NCBI RefSeq assembly: GCF_002843425.1
Contig: NZ_NKXO01000004.1
Location: 44,620 to 108,619, forward strand
Origin: Raineya orbicola
GTDB taxonomy: Bacteria; Bacteroidota; Bacteroidia; Cytophagales; Thermonemataceae
Length of the DNA stretch: 64,000 nucleotides
Reading direction: 5' to 3'
Below are positions 36,973-46,320 of the stretch, piece after piece. Within the stretch, counting starts at the first letter, position 1; each line of letters starts with the position of its first letter. The notes under the pieces were generated by a model. The model ran no database searches and was not told where the DNA came from. It saw nothing but the letters and a program-made list of their open reading frames with translations. Both the position numbers and the translations under genes were made by a program.

Positions 36973-37875
36973 ATGAAAATACTTGTTTTTGCTTTTTTGA
37001 TACTTTTTTTGGGTTTTGAAGGTTTGCAAGCCCAAGAAATTAGCAAAAAATATCAGATTGTTCTCAAAGATGGAAATGTACTCAAAGGCAAACTTTTAGA
37101 GATCAATAAAACTTTTTGGGTACTGGAAACGGAAACCTTAGGAATTATTGAAATACCTTTTGAAAATATTAAGTCTTTTGAAATTTTAGACAAAAATCAG
37201 GAGGTTACTGATAACAGTAGCAATATAGACAAAACCGCCTCAAATGCTTACAATCCTGTTCCCGAAAGATACTTATTTATGCCTTCGGCTATTCCGCTTG
37301 AAGCGAAAAAAGGAAATTACTCATTTTTGCTACTTTTCACAGGCGTACATTATGGTTTTACAGAGAAATTTAGTGCAGGCATCAATTTTTTTGCAATTCC
37401 AATTCCTTTTTTTCTCTCAAACATAAATTTCAAGTTTTCTCACTCATTCAAGCCTAATATTCATCTTGCACTGCAAGCTAATAATTTCCTTTTTTATGAA
37501 CCATTCTTTTCAACAGGTTTAGATTTAATTCATAACCCTAATTTGTTAATCACTTTGGGCAATAGACGCCAAAATATTACATTAGGGGCAGGCACTTTTT
37601 TCAGCTTCATATATCCTGATTTTAGGGTAAATCCTTTTTTTCAGGTTTCTGCTGTTACTCCTTTGAATTGGCGAACCTTTTTAGTTACTCAAAACTTTTA
37701 CTTTGGTCTTTTTGAAACGGGTTTACTTTCTAATTCTTTGGCTGTAAGACTTGCGAGAAAAAATAAAGTTTATGATTTAGGAGTAACGAATTTTACAATT
37801 TACGATTACGGTGATGTTTTTGATTCTTTCCCTGCCCCCTATGTAGGTATTCAAATTAGCCTTGGAAAGAAGTAA
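36973..37875 (+). CDS. Putative outer-membrane protein, unassigned
   Basis: A 300-residue exported protein with a signal peptide ending 'LQAQ' (about residue 21). An N-terminal 50-residue beta segment ('YQIVLKDGNVLKGKLLEINK') looks like a small Sm-type barrel. The rest alternates aromatic beta-strands and turns as in outer-membrane barrels and ends 'YVGIQISLGKK'. It is divergent from the sensor operon and ends 4 nt from the convergent phr gene. Function is unknown. Confidence 0.7.
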   Translation: MKILVFAFLILFLGFEGLQAQEISKKYQIVLKDGNVLKGKLLEINKTFWVLETETLGIIEIPFENIKSFEILDKNQEVTDNSSNIDKTASNAYNPVPERYLFMPSAIPLEAKKGNYSFLLLFTGVHYGFTEKFSAGINFFAIPIPFFLSNINFKFSHSFKPNIHLALQANNFLFYEPFFSTGLDLIHNPNLLITLGNRRQNITLGAGTFFSFIYPDFRVNPFFQVSAVTPLNWRTFLVTQNFYFGLFETGLLSNSLAVRLARKNKVYDLGVTNFTIYDYGDVFDSFPAPYVGIQISLGKK

Positions 37876-37879
37876 AAAA

Positions 37880-39190
37880 CTACACTTTTTGCCCTAAAGC
37901 TTTTTTGTAGGTTTCTAATGCTCTATTGCGGGCAAAAGTATGTTCTACAATGGGCTTGGGATAAGAAAAATCTGCAAATTCGGGCACCCATTTCTTGATG
38001 TATTGCAGTTGGGGGTCAAATTTTTTGGTTTGTTCAGCAGGATTGAAAATCCGAAAATATGGGGCGGCATCGCAACCGCTACCACTTGCCCATTGCCAAC
38101 CGCCATTATTGGCGGCGAGGTCAAAATCTAAAAGTTTTTTGGCAAAATACGCTTCGCCCCAACGCCAATCAATAAGCAAATGTTTCGTTAGAAAACTTGC
38201 TACAATCATACGCACTCGGTTGTGCATATAGCCCGTGGCATTTAGTTCACGCATACCCGCATCTACAATCGGATAGCCCGTTTTACCTTCGCACCAAAGA
38301 GCAAACTCTTCTTCATTATTACGCCACTGAATTTGGTCGTATTCTCTCTTGAAAGCCTGAGAAACTACGTGAGGGAAATTCCAAAGTATCATCATATAAA
38401 AATCTCGCCAAATAAGCTCATTGAGAAAAGTCTGATTTAGCTTTTGTGCCGCCCTGCCAAGCTCACGAATACTAATCGTTCCAAAACGCAAATGTACTCC
38501 CAAGCGTGAAGTTCCTTCGATTGCAGGAAAATTGCGTTTTTCGGCATAGTTTTTCAAAATTTCTTCTCTTATTGCCTTGCTTGGGAAATTTTGGTCAGCT
38601 TTCACAAAACCCATTTCTTCAAGACTAATTATCTTTTGAGCAGGTTGTTTGTAAAAATTCCCCCAATAGCTTTCTGTAAGATAGCTTTCTAAATGTTTGG
38701 GGGTAAGTTGTGAAAGCCATTTTTTGCTATAAGGTGTAAAAACTGAATAAGGCGTGCCTGTATTGCTTAAAATTTCTTGCTTTTCAAAAATACATTGATC
38801 TTTGAAAGTAAAGAAAGGAATACCTCTGTTTTGGAGAAAATCAGTTATTTGGCTATCGCGTATGCGTGCATAAGGTTCGTAATCGTGGTTTGTGAAAACG
38901 GCTTTTACTTCGTATTTGTCAGTGATTTTTTGAAAAACATCAAGAGGGAAGCCATAAAAAACTTCCAAACTGCTCTCTAAGGCTATCAATTGTTTTTGAA
39001 TTTCAAAAATGGCTTGATGAATAAACGTAACTCGGCGGTCGTTTTTATCTTCCAGCTCGTCTAAAATGTTTCTATCAAAAATGAAAACAGGAACAACGGG
39101 ATAAGCCCCCTTCAAGGCGTGATACAGCCCTGCGTTATCGTGCAAACGTAAATCTCTGCGAAACAAAAAAATACTAACCGAAGGTTTCAT
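37880..39190 (-). CDS. phr: Deoxyribodipyrimidine photolyase (class I cryptochrome/photolyase)
   Basis: A 436-residue FAD enzyme that repairs cyclobutane pyrimidine dimers with blue light. The start at 39190 gives 'MKPSVSIFLFRRDLRLHDN', the normal family N-terminus. The N-terminal alpha/beta antenna-binding domain is followed by the helical FAD domain with 'TSRLGVHLRFGTIS', 'ELIWRDFYMMI', 'GMRELNATGYMHNRVRMIVASFLTKHL' and the signature 'DFDLAANNGGWQW'. The electron-transfer tryptophans appear conserved. Repair substrate (CPD rather than 6-4) is the default and not proven. Confidence 0.94.
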   Translation of the reverse strand: MKPSVSIFLFRRDLRLHDNAGLYHALKGAYPVVPVFIFDRNILDELEDKNDRRVTFIHQAIFEIQKQLIALESSLEVFYGFPLDVFQKITDKYEVKAVFTNHDYEPYARIRDSQITDFLQNRGIPFFTFKDQCIFEKQEILSNTGTPYSVFTPYSKKWLSQLTPKHLESYLTESYWGNFYKQPAQKIISLEEMGFVKADQNFPSKAIREEILKNYAEKRNFPAIEGTSRLGVHLRFGTISIRELGRAAQKLNQTFLNELIWRDFYMMILWNFPHVVSQAFKREYDQIQWRNNEEEFALWCEGKTGYPIVDAGMRELNATGYMHNRVRMIVASFLTKHLLIDWRWGEAYFAKKLLDFDLAANNGGWQWASGSGCDAAPYFRIFNPAEQTKKFDPQLQYIKKWVPEFADFSYPKPIVEHTFARNRALETYKKALGQKV

Positions 39191-39293
39191 AAAAACTTTA
39201 TATTCAAAAATCCAAACAAAAAACAATAAGCCTCATAAAAGGTTTGTGATTTTTCCATAGTATAAAAAACTATTTAATTTTTTCCATAAAAAC

Positions 39294-39325
39294 TTTGGCT
39301 AATTCATTTTTTATTTTTACCTTTG
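39294..39325 (+). promoter_or_regulatory. rpsO promoter
   Basis: TTTG (39294-39297), a 20-nt spacer, then TACCTTTG (39318-39325) match the Bacteroidota consensus. Transcription should begin near 39332, giving a leader of about 30 nt. Confidence 0.72.
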
Positions 39326-39363
39326 CACTCTCAATTTTGGTTTGGAATAAAAGCATTAAGATT

Positions 39364-39639
39364 ATGTATCTGACAAGCGAAAAAAAGCAGGAACTTTTTG
39401 CCAAATATAGTCCTTCTAAAAGTGTGAATGATTCTGGTTCTCCTGAATCTCAAATAGCTCTTTTTACCGAAAGAATTAACCATCTTACCGAGCATTTGAA
39501 AACACACAAAAAAGACCACTCTACTCGTTTAGGTCTTCTGAAGCTCGTTGGTAAGCGTAAAAGTTTGCTCAACTATCTCCAAAATAACGATTTAGAGCGT
39601 TACAGAGCTATTTTGAAGGAGCTAAATTTGAGAAAGTAA
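39364..39639 (+). CDS. rpsO: 30S ribosomal protein S15
   Basis: A 91-residue ribosomal protein that binds the central domain of 16S rRNA. The start ATG at 39364 gives '[15 protein letters not shown]'; the longer frame includes the promoter. The S15 signature around '[37 protein letters not shown]' is present and length is normal. pnp, a common neighbour, is not here. The gene is transcribed from its own promoter. Confidence 0.97.
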   Translation: MYLTSEKKQELFAKYSPSKSVNDSGSPESQIALFTERINHLTEHLKTHKKDHSTRLGLLKLVGKRKSLLNYLQNNDLERYRAILKELNLRK

Positions 39640-39705
39640 TTTGCTTGAAAGTATTACCTAATGCCATTACTTGCAAAAGTTTTGGCATTTTTTGTTTATA
39701 GAGCT

Positions 39706-39912
39706 ATGGAAAGTAACATTAGTTTGGAAAGTTATTTGGAAAAGAAAAACATTGATTGGCAAAAACTTGCCCAAGCAGAACCCGAACTTTGGCTAAAATT
39801 ACAAGCAGATTTTGCAGAACTGCACCCCAATAGCTTTGAAATGCAAAAAAAGTTTTTGCTCAATAAGATAAGACGCAAGTATATGCTACAAATTTTTAAC
39901 CCAAAAATTTAG
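39706..39912 (+). CDS. Small conserved Bacteroidota protein, unknown
   Basis: A 68-residue basic helical protein. The likely start is the ATG at 39706 ('MESNISLESYLEKKNIDW'); another in-frame ATG at 39661 would add a hydrophobic 15-residue leader. The pattern 'YLEKKNIDWQKLAQAEPELWLKLQADFAELHPNSF' then 'KKFLLNKIRRKY' is shared by a family of short Bacteroidota proteins of unknown role. Its last 17 nt overlap the convergent TerB-like gene. Confidence 0.65.
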   Translation: MESNISLESYLEKKNIDWQKLAQAEPELWLKLQADFAELHPNSFEMQKKFLLNKIRRKYMLQIFNPKI

Positions 39913-40324
39913 CAATATCTTGGGGTGTAGCCCCTTTTTCGATTTCTTTGACAAGGTTAGAGATAAAAATCATTCCATTGCTTTGTGCTACACCCATTTC
40001 TTCTGCAAAGCGAGCACAGAGTTCTATTTCCTGATTATGTACTACGCCATCGGCGAGCATCATTCCTACAAGTTCGTAAAGTTGTCGGTAGATCATTTCT
40101 TTATTTTCAGGCTCAGCCATTGAAATTTTATGCGAATATTTTTCTACTTCCTCAATATTTCTTGCAGGAATATTGTAACTTTGAGCCACTTTGAGGAGAT
40201 AATCTTTTTCTATCTCATCATAATAACCATCAATTTTCGCTATTTGGATAAGGTTATCCAAATGGCTTTTGGTAGCAACAGATTTCGCATCTTTGTTACC
40301 TTTGAAAAAGTTAAGCCAAGGCAT
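39896..40324 (-). CDS. TerB-family protein
   Basis: A 142-residue cytoplasmic all-helical protein of the tellurite-resistance TerB fold. Acidic metal-binding-like turns occur in 'IAKIDGYYDEIEKDYL' (about 28-43) and 'MLADGVVHNQEIELCARFAEEMG' (about 88-110), as in TerB. No other ter genes lie nearby, so a tellurite role is not supported; stand-alone TerB proteins are common and of unknown function. Confidence 0.8.
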   Translation of the reverse strand: MPWLNFFKGNKDAKSVATKSHLDNLIQIAKIDGYYDEIEKDYLLKVAQSYNIPARNIEEVEKYSHKISMAEPENKEMIYRQLYELVGMMLADGVVHNQEIELCARFAEEMGVAQSNGMIFISNLVKEIEKGATPQDIAKFLG

Positions 40325-40436
40325 AAGCAGCAGTTTAAGTTGATATTTCTATATTATTTACGTAAGAGTTTTCAAAAAGTTTCAAAAAACGAAAAAAATT
40401 TTTTCTTTTGTGTAAATCTCTAAACTCTTTTAAGCT

Positions 40437-40919
40437 ATGAAAAGCACAACAATAGGAGATATACTCGCCTCTCTGTTAGGTAGCTTTTTTGTTGCTACGT
40501 GGCTATCTTACAAAATTTTAGGTTATTATGAAGTAAATTTATGGGTTTTTGGTGGTTGTATGATTATTTCTTTTATTGCTTCTTTCTATGGAATAGTATT
40601 TTTTAGAAAAAAACATACAGCCGTAACCCCCATAAACTTATTACCTAAATTGTGGGATAAACTTTTTCCCATTTATTTGTTATTTTGGTTGGTTATTTTA
40701 GTGTATTGGGGCATACATCTGGGTAATATCTTTGACGATAATTTTGGCAAAAGGCTTTTGGACAGCATTGATAATAGTTTTACACGTTTTTGGATAGATA
40801 TTTACGCCACAGGAGCTAATGGCTTACCTGTTCCTACCGAAGCAGGATTAGTAGTGGTGTTATTTTTTACAATTATTAGTCGTTTTTTGGGAGCTATTCG
40901 TTTGGGTGCAAAGCAATGA
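40437..40919 (+). CDS. Integral membrane protein of unknown function
   Basis: A 160-residue protein with four predicted membrane helices (about 8-28, 35-56, 77-95 and 134-152). No domain is recognised. Its stop overlaps the start of the tsaC/sua5 gene by 4 nt (ATGA), so it is translationally coupled to it. Confidence 0.7.
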   Translation: MKSTTIGDILASLLGSFFVATWLSYKILGYYEVNLWVFGGCMIISFIASFYGIVFFRKKHTAVTPINLLPKLWDKLFPIYLLFWLVILVYWGIHLGNIFDDNFGKRLLDSIDNSFTRFWIDIYATGANGLPVPTEAGLVVVLFFTIISRFLGAIRLGAKQ

Positions 40920-41869
40920 TAAGTACAGACCTTAATTTAGCAGAAAAATTATTAAGAAATAACGAATTAGTAGCCATTCCTACCGAAACAGTGTATGGTT
41001 TGGCAGGAAATGCTTTAAGTGAAGAGGCAGTAGCTCAAATTTTTGCAGTAAAAAATCGCCCCACCTTCGACCCGCTCATAGTTCATAGCGATAGTTTAGC
41101 AAAAATAAAAAATTTTGTTCTTGAATTTCCCCCAAAGGCTCTATTGCTTGCCGAAAAATTTTGGGCAGGTTCGCTCACTTTACTTTTGCCTAAAAAGCCT
41201 ATCATTCCCGACTTAGTAACAGCAGGTTTGCCCACGGTGGCAGTTCGTATTCCCAAACATTTCCTTACGCTACAATTATTGCAAAGATTAGAGTTTCCAC
41301 TGGCGGCTCCAAGTGCCAACCCTTTTGGATACATCAGCCCCACCACAGCCCAACACGTAGCCGAGCAATTAGGAGAAAAAATCCCTCTCATCTTGGACGG
41401 AGGCAGTTGTAGTGTAGGAGTAGAATCAACTATTGTAGGGTTTGAAGGTGAAAAAACAATTATTTATCGTTTAGGTGGGGTTTCCGTAGAAGCCATAGAA
41501 AATTTGATTGGTAAAGTAGAAGTAAAAACTCATTCTACTTCCAATCCTTTGGCACCGGGTAGTTTAGAAAGCCATTATGCTCCTACTAAAAAGTTATTTT
41601 TAGGTAATTTACAAGAAATTTTAGAAAGATACTCTCCCCAAGATATAGGCACTTTGGTTTTTAGAAAACCCATTCCCAATATTTACCCAGAAAACCAATT
41701 GATACTATCGGAGCAGGGCAGTTTTACAGAAGCGGCTAAAAACTTGTTTGCAATGCTGAGAAAACTTGATAAAATGCCTGTTAAGGTAATTTGGGCAGAG
41801 CTTTTACCTGAAAAAGATTTGGGCAGAGCTATCAACGACCGCCTTCGCAGAGCCAGTGCCAAAAGATAG
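40916..41869 (+). CDS. tsaC: L-threonylcarbamoyladenylate synthase (Sua5/TsaC)
   Basis: A 317-residue enzyme that makes threonylcarbamoyl-AMP for the t6A37 modification of ANN-decoding tRNAs. It has the YrdC domain (about 5-195) with 'AIPTETVYGLAG', 'KNRPTFDPLIVH', 'PKKPIIPDLVTAG' and 'APSANPFGYISPT', plus a C-terminal Sua5 domain (about 205-317, 'APGSLESHYAPTKKL'). The length with the extra domain marks it as the Sua5 form. It is coupled to the upstream membrane protein by a 4-nt overlap. Confidence 0.95.
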   Translation: MISTDLNLAEKLLRNNELVAIPTETVYGLAGNALSEEAVAQIFAVKNRPTFDPLIVHSDSLAKIKNFVLEFPPKALLLAEKFWAGSLTLLLPKKPIIPDLVTAGLPTVAVRIPKHFLTLQLLQRLEFPLAAPSANPFGYISPTTAQHVAEQLGEKIPLILDGGSCSVGVESTIVGFEGEKTIIYRLGGVSVEAIENLIGKVEVKTHSTSNPLAPGSLESHYAPTKKLFLGNLQEILERYSPQDIGTLVFRKPIPNIYPENQLILSEQGSFTEAAKNLFAMLRKLDKMPVKVIWAELLPEKDLGRAINDRLRRASAKR

Positions 41870-41870
41870 C

Positions 41871-43031
41871 TTACTCCTGAATATCGCCTCGGCTTACACT
41901 CAAAATAATACCAATAGTTGCTCCCGTGAAAAGCAAGGAAGTTCCCCCCATACTCAAAAGAGGGAGTGGTAATCCTGTAACAGGCACAAGCCCCAAAGTT
42001 ACGCATATATGTACAAGTGCCTGCATTACAAGACTGAATGCAAGTCCCGTAGCCAGCAAACCCCCAAAAGCCCGATTGCTTCGCGACATAATAATCATTG
42101 CCCGATACAACAGAGCCATATACAAAAATATCACAATAGCCCCCCCTATAAAACCATATTCTTCTACCAAAACCGCAAAAATAAAATCTGAATAGGCTTG
42201 TGAAAGAAATTCTTGCTGAGTGCTTCTGCCCGGACCTTTACCCCAAAAACCTCCCGTACCAATGGCTATGAAAGATTGTTCAATTTGTGTATTTTGTGCT
42301 TTTTCAGGAGTTTCTATCAATTCGTAATAAGATTTTACTCGCGATTTGAAAGTTTCCCAACGTGAACCAGAAACCAAAGCAATTCCTATCACCAACAAAC
42401 CTACTACTGCAATTGTTACAAAATACCGCACAGGAACTCTGCCAATAAACATTACCAGCAAAGAAGTAACAAAAATCACAAAAGAAGTAGAAAAGTTATT
42501 CACCGCAATAAGCCCACAAATAATACCTATCCAAGTAATCATTGGCATTAGTGATTCTTGAATATTTTCAATATTTTGTTGCCTACGAGAAAGCATTACG
42601 GCAAGATGAGCTATCAAAGCTAATTTGGCTAAATCAAAAGGACGAAAAGAAACATTTAAGACGGGAATAATAAGACTTCGGGTAGCTTCATTGAGTTCTA
42701 CCCCAAAAAACATTGTAATAATAAGTAAAGGAACAGAAATTTGTAATGCCAATCGCGAAAGTCTTGCATAAAAACGATAGTCTATCAAATGAGCTAACCA
42801 CATCACCACCAATGAAAGTATCAGAAACAACGAATGCTTCTTGAGATAATGCACTGTATCGCCACTATTTTCGCGATATGCCAAACTCTGTGTAGCACTA
42901 TACACCAAAAGCACACTAATAATAGAAAAAGCCAAAACAATATACCAAATAATAGGGTCGCCTTTGAAAATGCTATTTTCTTTTTTCAAAGGGGGTGTTT
43001 CACTGATATAGGTATTCGTAAGTGGTGGCAT
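41871..43031 (-). CDS. ftsW: FtsW/RodA/SpoVE-family peptidoglycan glycosyltransferase
   Basis: A 386-residue SEDS membrane protein with about ten helices that polymerises lipid II. Family motifs include 'DFIFAVLVEEYGFIGG' (catalytic loop region), 'GKGPGRSTQQEFL' and 'VTGLPLPLLSMGGTSLL'. The GxGxGxS-type loop and C-terminal end favour FtsW over RodA, though without murG or ftsQ beside it the distinction is not certain. It converges on tsaC with 1 nt between. Confidence 0.88.
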   Translation of the reverse strand: MPPLTNTYISETPPLKKENSIFKGDPIIWYIVLAFSIISVLLVYSATQSLAYRENSGDTVHYLKKHSLFLILSLVVMWLAHLIDYRFYARLSRLALQISVPLLIITMFFGVELNEATRSLIIPVLNVSFRPFDLAKLALIAHLAVMLSRRQQNIENIQESLMPMITWIGIICGLIAVNNFSTSFVIFVTSLLVMFIGRVPVRYFVTIAVVGLLVIGIALVSGSRWETFKSRVKSYYELIETPEKAQNTQIEQSFIAIGTGGFWGKGPGRSTQQEFLSQAYSDFIFAVLVEEYGFIGGAIVIFLYMALLYRAMIIMSRSNRAFGGLLATGLAFSLVMQALVHICVTLGLVPVTGLPLPLLSMGGTSLLFTGATIGIILSVSRGDIQE

Positions 43032-43071
43032 AGGTTATACAGATTAAAAGAATTTTACAAGAATAAAAGTA

Positions 43072-43785
43072 CTATTCCAACTGCCTCAAATACAATTGTA
43101 TAGTATTTTCCAAACCCACATACAAAGCATCGCAGATGAGGGCGTGTCCGATAGAAACCTCCGCCAAAAATGGAATGTTTCTTTTCAAGAAAGCAAGATT
43201 TTCAAGGCTCAAATCGTGTCCTGCATTGACTTCTAATCCAATATTTTTTGCTAATTCAGCCGCCTTGATGTACGGCTCAACCGCTTTTTGAGGATTTTCA
43301 GCGTATTGGCGGGCATACGGCTCGGTATAAAGTTCTATACGTTTTGCTCCAATTTCTGCAACTTTTTCAATATTTTTCAAATCTGTTTCCACAAAAATAG
43401 AAACTCTAATACCTTCTCTTTGCAAAGTATCCACTATTTCCTTCAAAAATACACTATTTTCTGAAACGTTCCAACCTGCATTGGAAGTAAGCACGTTAGG
43501 TGCATCAGGAACAAGCGTTGCTTGGGTAGGTTTTACACGCAAAACTAAATCTAACCAACGCTTATCAGGATAACCTTCAATATTAAATTCTGTATAAATC
43601 AGTGGGGCTATATCTAAAACATCTTGATAGCGAATGTGGCGTTCATCGGGGCGAGGATGCACCGTAACGCCATTTGCCCCAAAACGTTGTACATCTTGGG
43701 TTACTTTTACGATATTGGGGTTATTTCCTCCTCTTGCGTTGCGAAGTGTTGCAAATTTATTGATATTTACGCTTAATTTGGTCAT
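43072..43785 (-). CDS. pdxJ: Pyridoxine 5'-phosphate synthase
   Basis: A 237-residue TIM-barrel enzyme closing the pyridoxine ring from 1-deoxyxylulose phosphate and aminoacetone phosphate. The family stretches 'LSVNINKFATLRNARGG', 'GVTVHPRPDERHI', 'TEFNIEGYP', 'ATLVPDAP' and 'VNAGHDLSLENL' are all present. Length is normal. It is divergent from menE and 40 nt upstream of ftsW, so the two minus-strand genes may be co-transcribed. Confidence 0.96.
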   Translation of the reverse strand: MTKLSVNINKFATLRNARGGNNPNIVKVTQDVQRFGANGVTVHPRPDERHIRYQDVLDIAPLIYTEFNIEGYPDKRWLDLVLRVKPTQATLVPDAPNVLTSNAGWNVSENSVFLKEIVDTLQREGIRVSIFVETDLKNIEKVAEIGAKRIELYTEPYARQYAENPQKAVEPYIKAAELAKNIGLEVNAGHDLSLENLAFLKRNIPFLAEVSIGHALICDALYVGLENTIQLYLRQLE

Positions 43786-43819
43786 ATTTTTTAGATAAAG
43801 ACAAGATTTTTACAAAATA

Positions 43820-44923
43820 ATGATAAAAATTTTACGAAAACAAACAGATTTCCGCATTTATTACAAAGAAAACTCTTGGAGCAAACAAGATTGTCTCAAA
43901 TTCACCAAAGACGAAAACTTGCCTTACTGGATAAGCCAAATTTTAGAGTTTTGTAAAGATTGGCTCAGCGAAAAAGAAATTTTTAGTTTTCAAACTTCTG
44001 GCTCTACGGGAACACCCAAAACTATTCAGGCAAGCCGAAAACAACTACTCGCAAGTGTAACCCTTACGCAAAAAGCCTTTCAACTTAAAGGCGGAGAAGT
44101 TGCCTTGCTATGCCTACCTACTGAATTTATTGCAGGCAAAATGATGCTTATTCGTGGAATGGAACTGGCTTGGCATATTATTTTACAAGAAACCCAAAGC
44201 AACCCTCTGCAAAACTTGGAAGTAAGCCGAAAAATTGATTTCGCCGCTTTTGTCCCTTTGCAAATGCAAAGTATTTTGGAACAAACACCTGAAAAAATTA
44301 ACCGACTTTTTCATAAGCAAAGCACTATTATTTTAGGAGGAACAAGTCTTTCTTATTCTTTGGAAAAGAGCCTTGAAAAGCTAAAAATTCCTATTTTTCA
44401 CACTTACGGAATGACAGAAACCCTTTCGCATATTGCCGTTCGTGCTGTGAATGGTAAGGAGAAAAGCGATTTTTTTCAGGTTTTAGAGGGGGTTAAAGTT
44501 CGTTTGGATAAACGAGGTTGTCTCTGTATCACTTCGCCAACTACGGATTTTCAGGAAATTATTACAAATGATATTGCTGATATTCTGCCAAATGGCACTT
44601 TCAGAATTACAGGACGAATAGATAATGTTATCAATAGCGGTGGAGTGAAAATTCAGTTAGAAATGGTGGAAAAAATTGTGGAAAAAGTTTTTGAAGCAGA
44701 ACATATCCATAATCGTTTTTTTTGCATAGGCATACCTGATGAAAAATTAGGACAAAAATTAGTGCTTTGTGTGGAAAACGCTTTTTGGAATGTAGAAAAG
44801 GAAAGAGAAATATTAAACAAAATTGCCCTGCTTACAACCAACAAATATTATGTACCCAAATCTATTCTCTATAAAAGTCATTTTGAGCAAACTGCTACAG
44901 GCAAGATTAAAAGAATTTTGTAA
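43820..44923 (+). CDS. menE: o-Succinylbenzoate-CoA ligase-like AMP-binding enzyme
   Basis: A 367-residue adenylating enzyme, short for the family as is usual for Bacteroidota MenE. The AMP-binding motif is 'QTSGSTGTPKTIQ' (about 57-69), followed by 'HTYGMTETLSHIA' and the C-terminal 'GRIDNVINSGGVKIQ' with a final catalytic Lys in 'TATGKIKRIL'. It activates o-succinylbenzoate in menaquinone synthesis. Other men genes are not in the window, so the substrate rests on similarity and length. Confidence 0.88.
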   Translation: MIKILRKQTDFRIYYKENSWSKQDCLKFTKDENLPYWISQILEFCKDWLSEKEIFSFQTSGSTGTPKTIQASRKQLLASVTLTQKAFQLKGGEVALLCLPTEFIAGKMMLIRGMELAWHIILQETQSNPLQNLEVSRKIDFAAFVPLQMQSILEQTPEKINRLFHKQSTIILGGTSLSYSLEKSLEKLKIPIFHTYGMTETLSHIAVRAVNGKEKSDFFQVLEGVKVRLDKRGCLCITSPTTDFQEIITNDIADILPNGTFRITGRIDNVINSGGVKIQLEMVEKIVEKVFEAEHIHNRFFCIGIPDEKLGQKLVLCVENAFWNVEKEREILNKIALLTTNKYYVPKSILYKSHFEQTATGKIKRIL

Positions 44924-44924
44924 A

Positions 44925-45620
44925 TCACCAATTGGGCAAGTTTTTGATTGTAGGAGCAGAAGGGGTTCTTTTCTGAAAATATTTGCGTAGTAACTCTTGC
45001 TCTTGATTGGTAATTGCTTCTAAAAGCTCATTTTGACTTTTATTTTCCTTGAAAATTGGCAATTCTACAATAGTATCAACAGGTGTGGGTAAAGACGGAG
45101 AATTTACTTTTTCTTTGGTTTGAGGGGTGTTTTTTTGAGAGAGTTTTCTAATTAGCTCGTAATTGAAGCGAGCATTTTCATTATTTTCTGCAAGATAGAG
45201 CGATTGTTTGTAGGCTTTCAGGGCTGAGTCTAAGGCTTGAGGGGTGGTCAGAAAAATAATATTACCGATTTGAACTTTAGCTTGTGACTGCCATTCTGCC
45301 GATTTTGTTGAACGAGCCAGTGAGTCATAAAAACGCAGAGCTATATTTTTCTGGTTGAGTTCGTAGTAGGCACTTGCCAAATTCCACAAATTCTGCTCCT
45401 TTTGAGAAGAGTCTAAAAGTGTAAGATGAAAAGTTTTTGAAATTATTTCTTTGGGCTGATTGTGCAAGTTTGCTATCTTCACCCTAATTTTATTTGCTTC
45501 TTCTAATTTGAAAGGTGAAAAGCCCCATACGTAAAAATAAATCCAGTAAAATGCCCCCAGACCTGCTAAAATAAGCAATGCAGTACGTATTTTTTTATAG
45601 GTACTCTTGGCTTTTTTCAA
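44925..45620 (-). CDS. Membrane-anchored TPR protein, unknown function
   Basis: A 231-residue protein with an N-terminal helix (about 10-33) and a helical region resembling two to three TPR units ('NLWNLASAYYELNQKNIALRFYDSLA', 'ALKAYKQSLYLAENNENARFNYELI'). The layout recalls BatC/BatE-type aerotolerance proteins, but the bat operon is absent. It lies 4 nt after the gene at 45625-46128 and is co-transcribed with it. Confidence 0.7.
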   Translation of the reverse strand: MKKAKSTYKKIRTALLILAGLGAFYWIYFYVWGFSPFKLEEANKIRVKIANLHNQPKEIISKTFHLTLLDSSQKEQNLWNLASAYYELNQKNIALRFYDSLARSTKSAEWQSQAKVQIGNIIFLTTPQALDSALKAYKQSLYLAENNENARFNYELIRKLSQKNTPQTKEKVNSPSLPTPVDTIVELPIFKENKSQNELLEAITNQEQELLRKYFQKRTPSAPTIKNLPNW

Positions 45621-45624
45621 AACA

Positions 45625-46128
45625 TTAGGCTTTTACTTTTTTGGTTTTAAGTGTTGGAGTTTGCGTTGTAGTTTTAGCAGACTGCTTTTTAGCAGTAGTG
45701 CTTGAATTAGATGTAACTTTTTTTGTTTTTTTTACATTTTCACTCAAATTGTTTTCTTGCGAATTATTTTCTTGTTTTGTGGTAGTCTTTGCTACTTTTT
45801 TTACTTTGGTTTCTTGCTTATACTGCTGTTCATTTTCTTTTACATTATTTTCTGAATTTTGTAGCACTTCTGTATTACTCTGTTCATTTTTACCTGTTTC
45901 GGAAGCGAAAAATATATTTTTCCCATCAAAAAGGTCTTTCCGCATATCAAATAAAAAATTTACAAATTTCTCTTCACTTACAATAATTCTTACAGGAAAT
46001 AGGAAAGGTAATTTATAGGCTTCCCGTAAAAAGTTTTTGACCGTATTATCGCTCAATTCCTGAATAGCTTGAGTACGCTCTTCTACAAACTTTTTGATAG
46101 CAGGCAAGTGCTTTAATAACTCTTTCAT
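45625..46128 (-). CDS. Protein with a basic histone-like low-complexity tail
   Basis: A 167-residue protein. The first 75 residues form a helical domain ('MKELLKHLPAIKKFVEERTQ') without a known match. The last 75 residues are a Lys/Thr/Ser/Asn-rich tail with repeated 'KKVAK', 'KKTKK' and 'KTTT' patterns, like the tails of HU- or H1-like bacterial proteins. A nucleic-acid binding role is possible but unproven. It is 4 nt ahead of the TPR gene. Confidence 0.65.
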   Translation of the reverse strand: MKELLKHLPAIKKFVEERTQAIQELSDNTVKNFLREAYKLPFLFPVRIIVSEEKFVNFLFDMRKDLFDGKNIFFASETGKNEQSNTEVLQNSENNVKENEQQYKQETKVKKVAKTTTKQENNSQENNLSENVKKTKKVTSNSSTTAKKQSAKTTTQTPTLKTKKVKA

Positions 46129-46260
46129 AAAGATTTATTTTTTAAGAAAACGTTTTCAAAATTTCTGCAAAGGTAGAAAACATTTCTGAAAATCTCAAAC
46201 GAAAAAACAATTTGAATGAAAAAAACTTTTTTGTAATTTTTTTGAAAAAATTTAATTTTT

Positions 46261-46291
46261 TTTGCAAATTTGAAAAAAAATTGTAACTTGC
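46261..46291 (+). promoter_or_regulatory. Promoter of the coiled-coil TPR gene
   Basis: TTTG (46261-46264), a 19-nt spacer, then TAACTTGC (46284-46291). The -7 box departs from TAnnTTTG in its last bases; the same TAACTTGC variant lies upstream of accD. Confidence 0.5.
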
Positions 46292-46320
46292 ATTTTGAAA
46301 TCTTGTAAAGTTCTAAAAAA

